DNA of 64,000 nt from Dillenia suffruticosa. Taxonomy: Eukaryota; Streptophyta; Magnoliopsida; Dilleniales; Dilleniaceae. The notes beneath the pieces were generated by a model. That model worked only from the letters and a program-made list of their open reading frames with translations, was not told the DNA's origin and searched no databases. The position numbers and the translations under genes are program-made. Shown piece after piece: positions 21,858-34,350 of the stretch; position 1 is the first letter of the stretch, and each line of letters begins with the position of its first letter. The stretch covers positions 17,280,001 through 17,344,000 of the forward strand of contig JAVTVX010000031.1 of NCBI GenBank assembly GCA_033439265.1, in the 5' to 3' direction.

Positions 21858-22935
21858 AACTTGGAGACGCCCTCCCCAAGAAGGCATTATCTATTTTTCC
21901 TTGCTAGCTATTTCACTTACGCGAATAAGATGTTACTTGTCATAATCAAAATTGGGCTTAGTTGTCAAAGAGCTGGATGTGTTCAATTTTTAATGGTTGT
22001 AGACAATGAAATAATTTTTTAATATACAGTACAACCATTCAAATTTGTTATATCCGGTTGTATGAAAAGTAGGACCACTTTGATAGGATAAATAACATAC
22101 TTTTGTGAATATTGTTAAACCAAGTGCAATGTGTTTTTTTGAATATTTTTAACTATAATTATGTTTTACGAGAATATCCCATAATTTTTTTTTAATGTTC
22201 TTTTATTGTATTTTATCCATCTCCTCTCACATCTCTCTTCTTTCTATTCTCAATCTCTTTTCTATGTTTTCTTATATCAGAATTACTCTCATATCAGATT
22301 TACTCTCTCTTGATTGATTCAGATCACTCACTCTACTTTCCTCTAAAATTATAAGAAAAAGATTGGAGCAACGAGCTCAAGAAGAGAGACAGAGAGAAGA
22401 AAATAGAATGAAGGAGAGTGTCCATGATTGATTGAGAGAGAGGAAGAGGAGAGATTAATGTATCAATATTAAGAAAAGGAGAAAGAAGAGAAAAGGCCAG
22501 ATAGTCCCTGAGGGTCATTTCTCCTGAAAATGGGTAATTTCACTTATAAGCGAGACAATTTCAAGATTTTTCTAGTTTCAACCATAATTTCTGGCTTTTT
22601 TTAACCGCTTTGTAATAGTTTGACTTCAACTAAGGTGAACCAACATTACCTCGGCAAATAAAAGTTTGTTAAAGTAAAATCCTGTGGCATGGGAAAACTA
22701 GTTCTATGATCCCAAACCGCAGCACAAAGTAATACATGATCTCTTTGAAGAGTTTATTCGCATGAGTTGATTTAATAGATAAAAATATTAAATTTGTTAA
22801 TTAAATATAATATTTAAAATTTAAAAATAAAAAAATTATTTTAAAAGAGATTTCTTTGAATTGAATCTGACGGATTAGTTAAAACATGGTTTTAAATATT
22901 AATAAATTATATATAATAATAATAATAATTAAAAA
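21858..22935. other. 3' flank and intergenic DNA
   Basis: The first ~250 bp probably contain the 3' UTR of the upstream P450. The rest is AT-rich with a C/T-rich block at 22200-22330 and a GA-rich block at 22370-22500. I support no gene here. Confidence 0.4.
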
Positions 22936-23072
22936 AGAATTTGTCCGGATCTGTCTCTGGCCATAAGGATCATCTATCCTTCCAGGTTAGGTTCACCTCA
23001 GATGGACATGGATGTCAATGTCTGGGATTAAATTGCTAAAACGTAAGCTATCGCTTGCTGTTGGCCAGTTGC
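22936..23072 (+). pseudogene. CYP76-type relic, heme-loop to C-terminus
   Basis: The stretch 'gaatttgtccggatctgtctctggccataaggatc' reads RICPDLSLAIRI, matching [13 protein letters not shown] with Gly changed to Asp. It is followed by a deletion, then 'gatggacatggatg' (EMDMDD) and decayed versions of the [11 protein letters not shown] end. It is a truncated and frameshifted fragment. Confidence 0.75.
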
Positions 23073-23942
23073 TATCAACCCACACCCTGGCCCCCTAAAG
23101 GCAGACAAAATCGCATAGAAAATTGAGTAGTTGTCCCTCACGACGAATTCAACTATGAACCCGGTCTGTATACATCTTTTTTTATTTATTTTTTTACTTT
23201 ACTTATGCTATCAGTGTTGGGTGTTTTGGTGTGTTTCGTTTTCTACCACCTGTCCATGTTATGTTCATCGAATTGTCTTCTGTTTTCTTTGATAATATCA
23301 GCCTAAGACTGACTCGAGATGGCATCAACCTTGATTTCAATTATACCCTTATGAAACTAGATTAGCACCATTCTTTTTCTAATTGATGACAGTATTCATC
23401 TTTTAGATGTGCTTTGGTGTCTTCTTGTTGTAGTGTTCTTGGTTTTGTCGGATCTCTGTCGATTTGCCTGTGGTTGGTTTCTTCTTTGTTTTTAGTAGCT
23501 TGGCATTTTTTTTTTGTTGCCATAGATTCTTATGCTGTTGTAGAAAGATTTCGATACATAATTTATATTATTTTATTAAATTTATTGTAATTTTTTCAAA
23601 TAAGTCCGGCAAAAATGGAGAGACGCCAACCAAAATTGTTAAATAAAAGTATTTAATAAATAATGAAATCTTTTTTTCCATCATCAAAGTAGTGATTTTT
23701 TTCTGGATTTGATAGAACACGTTTTATTACTTAAAACATAAAAAAATAGTCATGTCATTTTATTTTTTTACTTAATATCGATATCTTAAAATTCGACTAA
23801 TCTGATTTGAATAGTTATGGAATCTAATTAGGATTAACTCTCCCAACACACATTTTCTATTTCTAAAATTTGAATTCGAGATTTTAATTAAAGGAATATA
23901 GTATTCTGTCACTATATCCATGAAATATTGATAGTTAGGTCA

Positions 23943-23993
<51 letters not shown>

Positions 23994-24793
23994 TTTTCTC
24001 TAAGAAATGTCATAGAACGAACGATTAAAGTTTAGAAGAATAAGTGGCATATTTTAAAAGATATGAAACCATTTCCATTGGTGAAATAGGAGAAAATAAT
24101 TGTTGTAACAACAGTACTCCATAACTTCATTTGAAATTGTGTAAAAAACGAGGAGTTTGATAGATGCAATCATAACCTTAATTACATTTCAGAGTTTGAA
24201 GACGAAAGAAATATTAGTGAAGAAATGAATTCATCTACTTATAGAAGAAAAGTGGATGATAGTTACATGAATAAACTTTGCAACCAAATAACAGCAGCAT
24301 TGGTGAATAATAGAAATATATGATTTATGTTATCTCGAATTTCTTAATTTTTATGTCATACAAAAATGATTTTATATTTATAAATGTTTGATTTAATTGT
24401 TTAGAAAAATAATCATTTTATTTTTATTTTAATTATTAGTACTTATAAATTTTTTTAATATTGATATATGAATTTTTAATCAATGGACGGTGAAAAGAAA
24501 AAAATTATACTTTATGTGCAAGTCCTTTATGGTAATTTAATTAAAATAGAGTTTATAAAAATTATTTTGTTAAATAATTAATTTATAAAAGGAGTATATA
24601 AACAGTTTTTAAAAATAAAAATATCAAACAATATTTAAATTTATTTCAAGAACTATTAATTTCTATTTCTCTTTATAAGGAGAAAAGAAATTAGAAAAAA
24701 ATTCCGTCAAACAGGTACTTAGTTTCTGCTCTTGACCTTAAAATTAGTATTTTTTATAGAATTGAAAAAAAAAAATAATAACCCTTGTGCTAG
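23073..24793. other. AT-rich intergenic DNA with a (TA)n tract
   Basis: No gene is supported. A (TA)n run of about 40 bp lies at 23950-23990. The rest is AT-rich. Confidence 0.45.
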
Positions 24794-24876
24794 GGGAGAG
24801 TGGCCGAGTGGTCAAAAGCGACGGACCATAAATCTGTTGAAGTTTTTCTACGTAGGTTCGAATCCTGTCGCTTCCA
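24794..24876 (+). tRNA. Degenerate mitochondrial-type tRNA-Tyr copy (probably a pseudogene)
   Basis: The 83-nt sequence starts GGGAGAGTGGCCGAGTGG and contains GGTTCGAATCC. It closely resembles plant mitochondrial trnY(GUA) as I remember it, including the long variable arm. Differences are visible: the anticodon loop reads CCATAAA, so the anticodon position is ATA instead of GTA. The 3' acceptor strand CGCTTCC pairs poorly with GGGAGAG (one mismatch, one wobble), and the T-stem has two wobble pairs. It most likely reached the nucleus with mitochondrial DNA (NUMT) and then decayed. I see no other mitochondrial gene around it. A functional nuclear tRNA is unlikely. Confidence 0.75.
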
Positions 24877-26481
24877 CCTGTTTGTCTGTTGTAGGCTTAA
24901 GAGAAGAGAAAGGAGGCATTAAGACATGAATTATATAGACTGCCGCAGACTTGAAGTCCATACACCATACTTGCTCTTATCCTTTGACAAAATAATAATA
25001 ATAATAATAATATTTTATATCATTCATCAATAATGCTTCATGAACCAAACTTATATGCTAAATGGATCAAATTCAACATAACAATAAATTTTAACAAAAT
25101 GTTGGAAACTATTAACAGCTGTAGACTAGACTAGAAGGCGACGTGGTCAAGTCCAGGCGGCTAGTGCTAGTGTGAAGTTTGCCCATCCACAAATATAAAT
25201 AAACAACACTTCATCATCAAAATTCAAATCTGAACTAAAATGGCAAGAGGATTTGATTTTTCTTTTCATTTTTAAATTTTTTATTGAGTTTGAAAGGTCA
25301 ATATAAAAATAAATTTTCATAAATTTTGTTAGAGCTGACGTGGATATTTTGTTTGATATAGGCTAGGGAGCGGATTAGTGAGTCAAAATCCAACGACTTA
25401 CGAGGTACAACTATTAGTCTCTTACGATGGTTGACCTGTTACATTTCCCGTACATAAATCCGTATCTTGAACGGAAGGATTTGAACACAGAGAGGAATCT
25501 TATGTTTGGTGGGAAGGCTTGATCATTAAATTAAAATTTTCTAATTATTTAAATCAAATTAATCAAATTTTTATGGAGAACAGCTTAATTTATATGAGAC
25601 CCACAAAATTTGATCCATCTCCCGGGTTTTTTTTTACAAGAGAGAAAAGGGGAAATTTCCTTGTAGAGGATAGAGTGGGTTCTCATGACTAGGGTTTTTA
25701 CTTTGTAATCCAAACATAGTGAATAATAAGAAGAATGAAACAAAAATGGAAATTTCATTGAATTTAACTGGTTCGAGTTGAAAGGAAAAATATACGTAGA
25801 TACGTATAATTAATTATTGATAGCAGACTTGATGCTTCTATGATTTTTCGGATTGTCAGTGAATTCTTTTTAGTTTCAAAATTGTCACTTTATCTTTTAT
25901 ATTTTTTATATTCTACCACTTTGTGACCTTTGTTACCTTTTTGTCCCCTGTGATTTACTTGAAAACAAAAGGAAAGAAAAGGGGTATTAAGGATATGAGA
26001 AGTTTTGAGATCGGTGTTATTAAGTAGCACAGCTAATGTCTTGAGATTAAATTTTATGGATATGAAAATTTGAGTTTTATGAGATAGAATTACTTTTGGA
26101 ATCTGTTGAGAAATCAGACCAGTCAAAGGTTAATCCGGACAGTGGCCCGAATCCAGTACTTGACTGGGCTGTAAGGAATCTTTGCCTTCAGGCTTGAGCT
26201 AGCCTCGGGAAGCCATAGCCTCAAAACCACTCGACCAACCTGGAGCCCAACCTTACGCCCAAACACAAGAGGTGAATATATATATATATTTTTTTTGGTA
26301 GAGGTGAATATTCCCCACTCAGAGGAAAGATTAATTCCATATAAACACAAAGCATGCTCAGTTCATCTCTCTCTCTCTCTCTCTCTCTCTGTGTCTCACA
26401 TCAATTTCCAGTTTTTTTTTTTTTTGGTACGGTCAATTTCCAGTTTGATTGTCAGAAAACCGTCGCAAGACCACTTGCCTG
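24877..26481. other. Intergenic DNA with small microsatellites
   Basis: No gene is supported. An (AAT)n run lies at 24990-25011, and a (CT)n tract of about 26 bp at 26367-26392 followed by a T-run at 26413-26425. A moderately GC-richer patch at 26130-26260 has no recognisable coding motif. Confidence 0.4.
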
Positions 26482-26619
26482 TTTTCTGCTCGTTCCACAG
26501 GTCTGTGGACCAAGGACTCATATTGGGGCCCAATGCAATTTCCGCGTAGTTTTTCTGCTGGTTCCACAGGTCTGTGGAGCAAGGACTCATCTAGGCGCCC
26601 AACATAATTTGGCACCATT
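26482..26619. repeat. Tandem duplication, two 69-bp units
   Basis: Unit 1 (26482-26550) and unit 2 (26551-26619) share ttttctgct, gttccacaggtctgtgga and caaggactcat, with local differences. The inner cacaggtctgtgg is itself partly palindromic. Confidence 0.85.
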
Positions 26620-26849
26620 AAAATCCAATGCAGAAGGTCCATTTAATCTCCTTTTTTTTTTTTCACTTTAGGTATTTGACCACTAATATTTAAAAATTTG
26701 AATAATTTGATACGAATGACCAGGGGTTCAATTAAGAGGCTAACGTTCTTGATGATTGTTTTTTTATTTATAATATTCAAATTTCTAGATTTTGATCAAA
26801 AAAATTTATTACCATATCGCTACATGTTTCATAGCAAATAAAATACAAC

Positions 26850-27268
26850 TCACTGATTGGGTGCTTGGTTTTTGGGCTAATATTGGTTCCACCAATGGTG
26901 AGATGGCAGAATTGTGGGGTTTGAGGGAGGATCTTCACATTGCAGAGTCGAAGAGGTTGGGTCCCTTAGTTGTTGAGTATGATGCTCTCCCTATTGTTAA
27001 TGCAGTCAATTCAGGTGTGGGAGAAGATCACCCCCGGAGGAATTTGATCTTCGACTGCAGAGTGCTCCTTCAGGAGTTAGGAGTCAGCAGAGTGGATCAT
27101 GTGTTCAGGGAGGCGAATCAATGCGCTTATAAGCTGGCTAAGTTGGGGCAGGAGGCTCCAGCAGGCATTTATGAAGCTAACCTTCCTCCTGTGGAAGTTG
27201 AGGAGTTGCTGCTAGCTGACGCTTCAGGCGTTGCCCAGGTGAGAAGGACGAGGAAGCACCCTCCTTGA
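26850..27268 (+). pseudogene. RNase H-like (RVT_3) domain fragment of a plant LINE
   Basis: The frame reads GFWANIGSTNGEMAELWGLR, then VEYDALPIVNAVNSG, then CRVLLQELG and DHVFREANQCAYKLAKLG, ending at a stop at 27268. These are the landmarks of the RNase H-like domain that closes many plant LINE polyproteins and stand-alone 'putative ribonuclease H' genes. The catalytic-type acidic residues (E in AELWGLR, D in EYDA) are retained. The ATG at 26792 lies in unrelated AT-rich sequence, so I do not take it as a true start. The rest of the polyprotein is absent upstream. An A-rich stretch follows at 27358-27370, as expected for a LINE 3' tail. Confidence 0.8.
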
Positions 27269-27824
27269 GAGGCTGGCCCTTGCGCCGTGCCTCCTTGCTG
27301 TTCTGTTTCGTTTGCTTCTTGTTTTTGTTTTGTTGTTTTCCTTCTTAGTCCACCAAAAAGAAAAAAAAAAGGATTCAAGCCCCCATGGGCCCTTCTTTCT
27401 TAAAGTTCGGCAATGTAGAATGCAATAAAACTATTCAAACCAAATAATTTATTATTTAACGCATAGCATTCCGTACCAAAACTATATATTTTACAATTTA
27501 TAGAATTTTCTATCATTCCAGTAAATAATGGTGAATATTAATAACCATGAATGGTAGAATGAACTCATAATCAATACTTGCACAATTTTCTTGAGCTCAC
27601 GACTCAAATAAAAGAGACTCGTCGTTGTAGCCTAACATCTTTCCCGTGGACCAAGTATGGGCAATAAGAATTCTACAATTTCAGAACTGATCGGACATTG
27701 TAGCTAGTGATTGCTTGAAAGGGTCACCGGGACCATCAAAAATAATGTCACAAACCCACCAAAGGCATTTTTATCATTTGGAGATGTGTTTCGACGGGAA
27801 CCATGGATTGGACGGGCATGATCT
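27269..27824. other. Intergenic stretch
   Basis: AT-rich sequence follows the LINE fragment. It includes a short purine run at 27354-27371 that may be the LINE poly(A). No gene is seen. Confidence 0.4.
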
Positions 27825-28628
27825 GGTAATTCTTCCACCGGGACTTATTCTATATCCAATTGTTGGGAACATTCTACAGCTTGGTGACAAGCCTCACAAG
27901 TCCTAGGCAGAGCTAGCAAAAGTTCATGGCCCAATAATGTCCCTCAAATTAGGCCAAGTGACCACTATAGTCATTTCTTCACCTGCCTTAGCCAAAGAAG
28001 CCCTCCAAACTAATGACCTCTTCTCCTACAGAGCCTTCCCTGACTCAGCTAGAGCCCACAATCATCACCTATACTGCGTGGTTTGGTTGCCGCCGTCAAA
28101 AAAATGGAGACATCTCAGGAAAATATTCAATTCCCATATTTTTGCTGCACAATGTCTCGATGCCAATCAACATCTTCGTCAAAAAAAGTTTGATGAACTC
28201 TCGAAATATGTTAAAGAGTGGTCTGATGCCAAAGTGGCTGTCGATATTGGTCGTGCAGCATTTGTGACTTCACTTAATTTGAACTAAAAAGATATATCCT
28301 ACCGTTTACGTGTCTTGGTCAATGCATGGGCTATCGGTAGAGATCCTAACACATGGGTTGACCCGAATTCGTTTATTCCGGAGCGGTTCTTGGGTTCCAA
28401 TATTGATATCCGGGGCCAAAATTTTGAGCTGATTCCATTCGGGGCGGGGCGGAGGATTTGTCCGGGTCTGCCTCTAGCAACAAGGATGATTCACTTAATG
28501 TTGGGTTCGCTTCTTCATTCATTTAATTGGAGGCTTGAAGAAGGGGTTGGATTGGAAGACAGATATGAATGACAAGGTTTATGTTGCAAAAGTCTAAGCC
28601 ACTACTGGCTATCCCTATCAAACTATAG
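27825..28628 (+). pseudogene. CYP76-type P450 pseudogene with internal deletion
   Basis: The hinge region reads LPPGLILYPIVGNILQLG and DKPHKS, then meets a TAG at 27904. The frame goes on with [23 protein letters not shown]-like VVWLPPSKKWRHLRK and [14 protein letters not shown], then stops at about 28285. About 45 bp later it resumes in exon 2 with [21 protein letters not shown] and [10 protein letters not shown]. The end of exon 1, the intron, the I-helix and the K-helix are therefore deleted. A further frameshift near 28555 breaks the C-terminus, although PIKL-stop is still visible at 28628. The N-terminal membrane anchor is also missing. Confidence 0.92.
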
Positions 28629-30270
28629 AGTTTGGTAACCTAATCACATGAAAAATTTTACAAATCTGCTTAAATGTCTTTGTTAAAGAATTATTCAACT
28701 TCAAAATTATTTAAAAAAAAAATTGCCAAAATATTGACAAATATATTTCTTTAGCAAAAATAATTTTCAAATAAACGATCAAAGCCAGATGAATTGGTTA
28801 ATAGCATTACTCTTTCTCATATAGGGTTTTCAAACACCCCTTTGGTCTATTATGTCTTTTAAATTGGCGTCATGTTGTCACGGAACTGAGGAAGGCACTA
28901 CGCGAGGAGTGGGTACTACCCACTCCATCACGAGCCACAACAGGCGCATCCGCCCCTGCTAGGAGTGGGTACCGCCACACATATGCTGTCTCATTTTAGG
29001 ACCAGGAGGGGGGCCTTTCGAATATGAACACCAAGGACACATTAACAGAGCCCCTGGCACCAAGCTGACAAGCCCATAGTCAAAACCCACTTGCCATGTC
29101 GGGTTCTAGCTTGTTTGTTTGTTTTTAAGGTCAAGTTTTTGATCTGTCAAAGGTTTATTCTATTTAGGAAGGAAATCTGTGCCCTTTGTATCGTCGTTTG
29201 TTCCTTAGAAATGGGTATTGCTGTGTTTATTTTTATTTTTTTGTTTTTTGTTTTTTTTTTAGTAAAAGACGAAAGAATAATTCGTTGTGTTAATCACACA
29301 CGGCAGCCTTTTTTTTTTGGTCTTTTAATTACACTAGAAATTATGATAGTACAAGTCATTTTTTCTGTCTTTTAATTCGTTTGTTCCTTAAAAATGTTTT
29401 TCCGTCTGACAAAATGTTTGGGCATGTTGGGCAATATTTATTTGTCCTCGTTTTTCCAGAAATGGGGAAGACTAAGGGAATACATCAATCGGTTTCTTCG
29501 AAGTTTATTGAGTTACGCCTATTTTATTGTATATAGCACAAAAGAATTTCTCATTTCAAATGTTAATCAATTTCTTCGTGACATTGTGTAATTATATTTT
29601 ACATAATTTTTACCTTCTTCCCAACACATACATCTGACCTGTTGGCTAAAATAGGCCGCACAAAAAACTATTTTCTCAAACGGGTCTCTTAGCCCACGTC
29701 TTACACCGTGACACGACATCAAATAGGACATAAGACTTAATCTTTTCTAGAGAAGAGCGTATATTTGTCACTGTTTCCTTTCTTTTAAAAATCTCTCAAA
29801 GAATAAAAAAAAAAAGAAAAACATAACCACTCCTTCACTTTTTTTTTATTTTTTTAAATAAACCATTGGTTAGATCCGACTTAAACCAATTTGATCCCTT
29901 AACGAACAAAATTGTTCAAATGCCTGTTTTTGTCCTATTAAAAATTCAAATCTAAAACTTTACGTATCAATATTCAACCACCAAAATAATAAAGTATCAA
30001 GAAAAACCACACCATTAGTACAAAGTTATGATTAAGATAAATTTTAAGAAAGGCTATATAGTTAGAAAAACTTACTATCTTTTTAACAACAAGAGTAATA
30101 ATATTAAGAGTGCAGCAAAAATTGTTATATCATATTGTTTTAGGGATATTTTTATAAAATATTAAAATATGATAAAAATGACTAGCTACATTTCTTACTC
30201 TCAGACCCTCATACTTAGAGAATTCTTCTAGGGTAAATAAAACTTTTCAATGCAGTAAAATAATAGAAAA
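28629..30270. other. Intergenic stretch of 1.6 kb
   Basis: A GC-richer patch at 28875-29100 (with two copies of 'aggagtgggta', 28918 and 28961) stands out from the AT-rich background but shows no protein motif I recognise. The rest is AT-rich with T-runs. No gene is supported. Confidence 0.4.
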
Positions 30271-30339
30271 ATCAATTACTACTCTTTTTTTTTTTTTTCG
30301 TTACAATAAGAATGAAAGCTCAATTCCCTAAACATGGCT

Positions 30340-30500
30340 AAGCCCCGAATGTCACATAATAAATAGTGGTAGACCTTACTAGGAGGAGGGCAAACTCGTG
30401 AACACCTGGAGGGATTGTTGGACCTATCCTAGCAAGCGCATCAACACATCTATTGCCTTTTCTAGAGACAATAACACTCTATGAACAAGTGTTTTTCTTA
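30340..30500 (-). pseudogene. LINE RNase H domain remnant
   Basis: On the minus strand SVIVSRKGNRCVDALARIGP and PPGVHEFALLL are readable. They match the C-terminal 'REGN-CAD-LA--G' part of the plant LINE RNase H-like domain. The remnant is followed within about 50 bp by the poly(A) at the element's 3' end. Confidence 0.78.
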
Positions 30501-30892
30501 TCAAAGTTGGGCATTTCGTTATGATATAATAATGAGGATTGGTTGGCACAGGTAGTGAGAAGACCATTTTCACTAACTCTATTGAATCTAACTCCAAGAT
30601 AATCAGAAAAAGATTCGAACAAAGTAAAATTTGAAACTCTCCCTAACTCGAAATAATTCTGTCAAGAAAACATCAATCATACCAATATTCAAATATTCAA
30701 AGACCCATCGATGTTTAGTTTGAACAACTCCATTGGGGGGGGGGGATTCCATCTAACCTATATGCCCACCTTGGAAGGCCTTCTAATTCCTTCGACCATA
30801 GCTAACCATCATTCCCTTGCATATGCTCGGACTGCAACAGCCACCACCTCTGGGAGAAAAACTACTTCAAAAACTATCTAACACCTGGCTTT

Positions 30893-31120
30893 TCATACAA
30901 CCCAAAGAGTATAGGCAAACCATAACAACCAAGTGATTTTCATATGTATTGCATGAATCCTACAATTTCGTATAAGCCATATGTGCATTTTCCATTGATC
31001 TAACACTATCCATGAGACTATAGAACTACCTATAATTCCCTTCCACACTGTTCTGACCCTACTGCAATCTTGGAAAAGATGAACCGTAGTTTCGGCATGC
31101 TCATCACATAGAGGGCGCAT
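30893..31120 (-). pseudogene. LINE zf-RVT (zinc-binding) domain remnant
   Basis: The frame contains RPLCDEHAETTVHLFQDCS and RVRTVWKGI. This has the C-x2-C-x3-E-T-x2-H-x4-C pattern of the zf-RVT domain located after the reverse transcriptase in plant LINE polyproteins; the first Cys is changed to Arg. It is a part of the element above. Confidence 0.85.
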
Positions 31121-32199
31121 GGGATTTTATGACAATCCCCTTCGGGCTCGCTTGTTGTTTGTTATTAAGGCCTAATGTAATATCATCCGTAGAAGGAATT
31201 GCACCCATTCTTGACATTTTAAGCTCCAAATCCAACTATACAATATCGTTGGAATTGTGGATGTGGTAGTCCAAGTCAAATTATAGATAGAGAGAATAGA
31301 AAAAGTATCTTATGAGCTACTAGTCCAGCAGAACCTATCACGGGATTCTGGATTCCTAGGGATCCTAGATTCTTGGGGATTATAACGGTTCTAATCTCCT
31401 CGACTATCTTAAGAGGAAGCAAAGCCTCCAATTGGGGAATGTCCTATTAATGATCATAGGTGATAAACTTACTCACTCTCACTTGAGCCAGTTCCCTTAT
31501 CAGACCATTAGTAATTTGATGAATTAGCGGCTCCAATCCAACCGATCTGTACGACCAAAATTTAATGTCTGTCCTACTTCCTAACTGCCATCTTACACCC
31601 CTAACAAGATTATCCCTCACTCTTAACATTCCTCTCCAAAAGGCCGAACATCCATGAGCTCTGCTGCAATGTATGAACTCCTCATACCTAAGGTATTAGG
31701 GTTGAAAAACATGGCACCATAGAACCTGCTCCATAGACACCATGCACCACCCCAGTTTAGCTAAAAGAGCCATGTTCGTTGCTTGAGATATTCTGATACC
31801 CAAGCCACCCAGGTCCTTTGGTTGACAAATTGTCTCCCATTGAATCTCATGCATCTATGGGCACCATCCAAATCTCCTTCCAAAAACCACTACCAAACTT
31901 TATCAAGATTATTACAAATGTTTGTAAGCACCCATGCTGAATTCATAACGTACGTTGAGATAGAAGAAGTAACTGCTTGGACCAACATCTTCCATCTAGC
32001 TTAACTCAAACATTTCTGCTTCTATTCTGCCATTCACTGCTGGACCCTTTACACTAGATATTGATACTTAATTTGTGTTATGCGGCCTGGATCAATGAAA
32101 CACCCAAATACATCTCAAGATTCCTGGTAATTAGGAACTGATATTGGTCAACTAGGCAACGTTTGAGAGACAAGGGGGCTTGAGGTGAAACAAATAATT

Positions 32200-32940
32200 T
32201 TGATTTCTACGGATTCAGCATTAACCTACAATAATGTGCAAACTCTCTAAGGCAATTGAGAATAACTTTCATATTTTCTGGTCTAGCATCCTCAAACAAC
32301 ATTAAGTCATCTGCTAAAAAACAAGTGAGAAATCTTTAATTATAGTCAAAAAGTACTAGTAGGCATCTAGTGTCCCTTCTCCACTTAATTTTGGATCATG
32401 TACGAAAGCTTCTTCATGAGTAAAATGAAGAGATAAGGGGATAAAAGGTTCCCTTGTCTTAATCCCCCTAGATGAAAATAAGGCATCAAATCTCCATTCC
32501 ACAACACAACGGACTGGGTATGGGTCACGGAAAACATGATTACTTAGATCAAGCTATCTAGAACCTAAAAGTTTGTTAGAGTCTAAGCTAAAAAACTTCA
32601 ACTGACACTATTATAGACCTATTGTAGGTCCACTTTCAGGATAATTTTTCAGTGTTTGCTTCGAGATTTATACATGGAATGCAAGATCTCCTATGTTATT
32701 ATGATGCTATCAAGGGTTCCCCTACCCGGCAGAAAACTATTCTGATTGGACCTACTATCCTATGGAGAATAGGTAGGAAACACTGAATGATAACCTTGAC
32801 AAGGATTTTATAACTTGTATTCAAAAGACTAATCGGGCGGAATTCCTTCAGGCTAGAAGGTTGCGGCTTCTTAGGGATTAGCACAATAAGGGCTTTAGAA
32901 AATCCTTTGGAAAACAGCCTTCCCAAAGTGCCCATTTAAT
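32200..32940 (-). pseudogene. LINE reverse transcriptase remnant
   Basis: Minus-strand pieces include ALIVLIPKKPQPSSLKEFRP and ISLLNTSYKILVKVI near 32810-32910. QNSFLPGRGTLDSI follows in another frame near 32700-32750. The catalytic-site region LADDLMLFEDA is near 32285-32320 (the ADD is encoded at 32306-32314; FADD is usual). Stops and frameshifts separate the pieces. It encoded the polymerase that would have copied element RNA at the target site. Confidence 0.85.
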
Positions 32941-33639
32941 GAAATTGCATAATGTCGAATGAATGACCTCCCAAAACTGTTGATAGAAAACCAGCCGAAT
33001 TCCATTTGATCCTGATGCTTTTAGACTCTTCATAGAGAATATCACCTCTCACTGACACCTCCACACTTCAGACCGACCTCGTTCTCTTATCCTCGGAGAT
33101 AACATGTTGTAAGGTCGAATACTTAAGACCTTCAACCCGATGGCCCCCATCATGAAACATGTCCTAGAAGAAATCCACCACATATGTCTTAAGCCTCTAT
33201 TGATCAAAACACCATACACCATTGATTTTCAGTTGAACTATCTGATTCTTATTCCTATGGAGAACGGTGGTGCTATGATAAAAACTCGGGCAAAACCATT
33301 TGATCCAGGATTTATGATGCCAGAAAACCTTCGTTGTATCCAAAATTCGATGGTATTTCCCATTTAGCCACTCCTTCAAGTTTCACAAAAATTCGAAACT
33401 ATCATAATGTTGGGACTTTTGTATCTCTCAACCTGGCCTCAAATCTTTGCTTCCTCCCAAATATGTTACCAAACATCTTTTTATTCCATAACTTGAGTTT
33501 CTCTGTCGTTGTTTTAATGCACCTGAGTAATGTTGGGTCATTCTCCTCCCTTAACTAAGCATCTGAAAACACTTAGTTAAATTTGGGGTATCAGAGCCAT
33601 GCAGTCTTGAACATGAAAGGATGAGCACTTCTCGGAGTT

Positions 33640-34350
33640 GGGGAAACCATACAAGTCTAAAGCATTATAGGGTTGTGATCCTCATGCAACCTGGATAAAT
33701 TAGTGACCTTGGACTCTGGAAACATAAGGCGACTCTCTATTTTTCCCAAAACCTAATCCAACTATTCCTGTAATACTACCACCCCTTCCTATTTTGAACC
33801 CATGTGTAAGTATACCCCTATGCACCCAGATCCTGTAAATTACACCTACTCCACCAATTCCTAAATCTCTAAACCCTAGATAAAATTCAATCCTACTATT
33901 ACTCGTCTCCAACTATTCTGCAACCTCATTAAAATTACCCATCATAAACCAAGGTCCTTAGATGTTCCGAGCCAGAGTTTTCAAGGACTGCCACGCTTCT
34001 CACTTTTTCCTGGCATGAGGTTGAATATAAACAAATGTAACAACCTTGGATACACTACCCCACTTTACCAAAAATGCATCAATTAATATGTACTGAACAT
34101 CACTTGAATCTCTATCCTATCAGACTTCCACATTAACCATAGACCCCCAAAGAATCTAGAGGTCTCCATAACAAACTCTTTATCATATCCCAAACATGTA
34201 ACAAATCTCGACAGTCTCCCAGAGTTGGTTTTTAACTCAAAAAACAAAGTACTTCCGGACTATATTTCTTAACCATTTCCTTAACTATTCAACGACACCT
34301 GAGGTTCTTAACACCCCCACATTCCAAGCAATAACTGTGAGATTATTTAT
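33640..34350 (-). pseudogene. LINE endonuclease (exonuclease/endonuclease/phosphatase fold) remnant
   Basis: Readable landmarks are LTVIAWN at 34320-34345 (the usual start, 'ILSWNCRG'), GPWFMMGNFNEVAE near 33930-33960 ('W--IGDFNEI') and SRLMFPESKVTNLSRLHEDH near 33670-33730 (the closing 'L-R--SDH' motif with SDH changed to EDH). It is frame-broken throughout. This domain would have nicked the target DNA. Confidence 0.78.

Noticed and set aside
28875-29100. GC-richer patch that might be a transposon interior or gene end
   Set aside because: I found no protein motif, terminal repeat or TSD to support a call.
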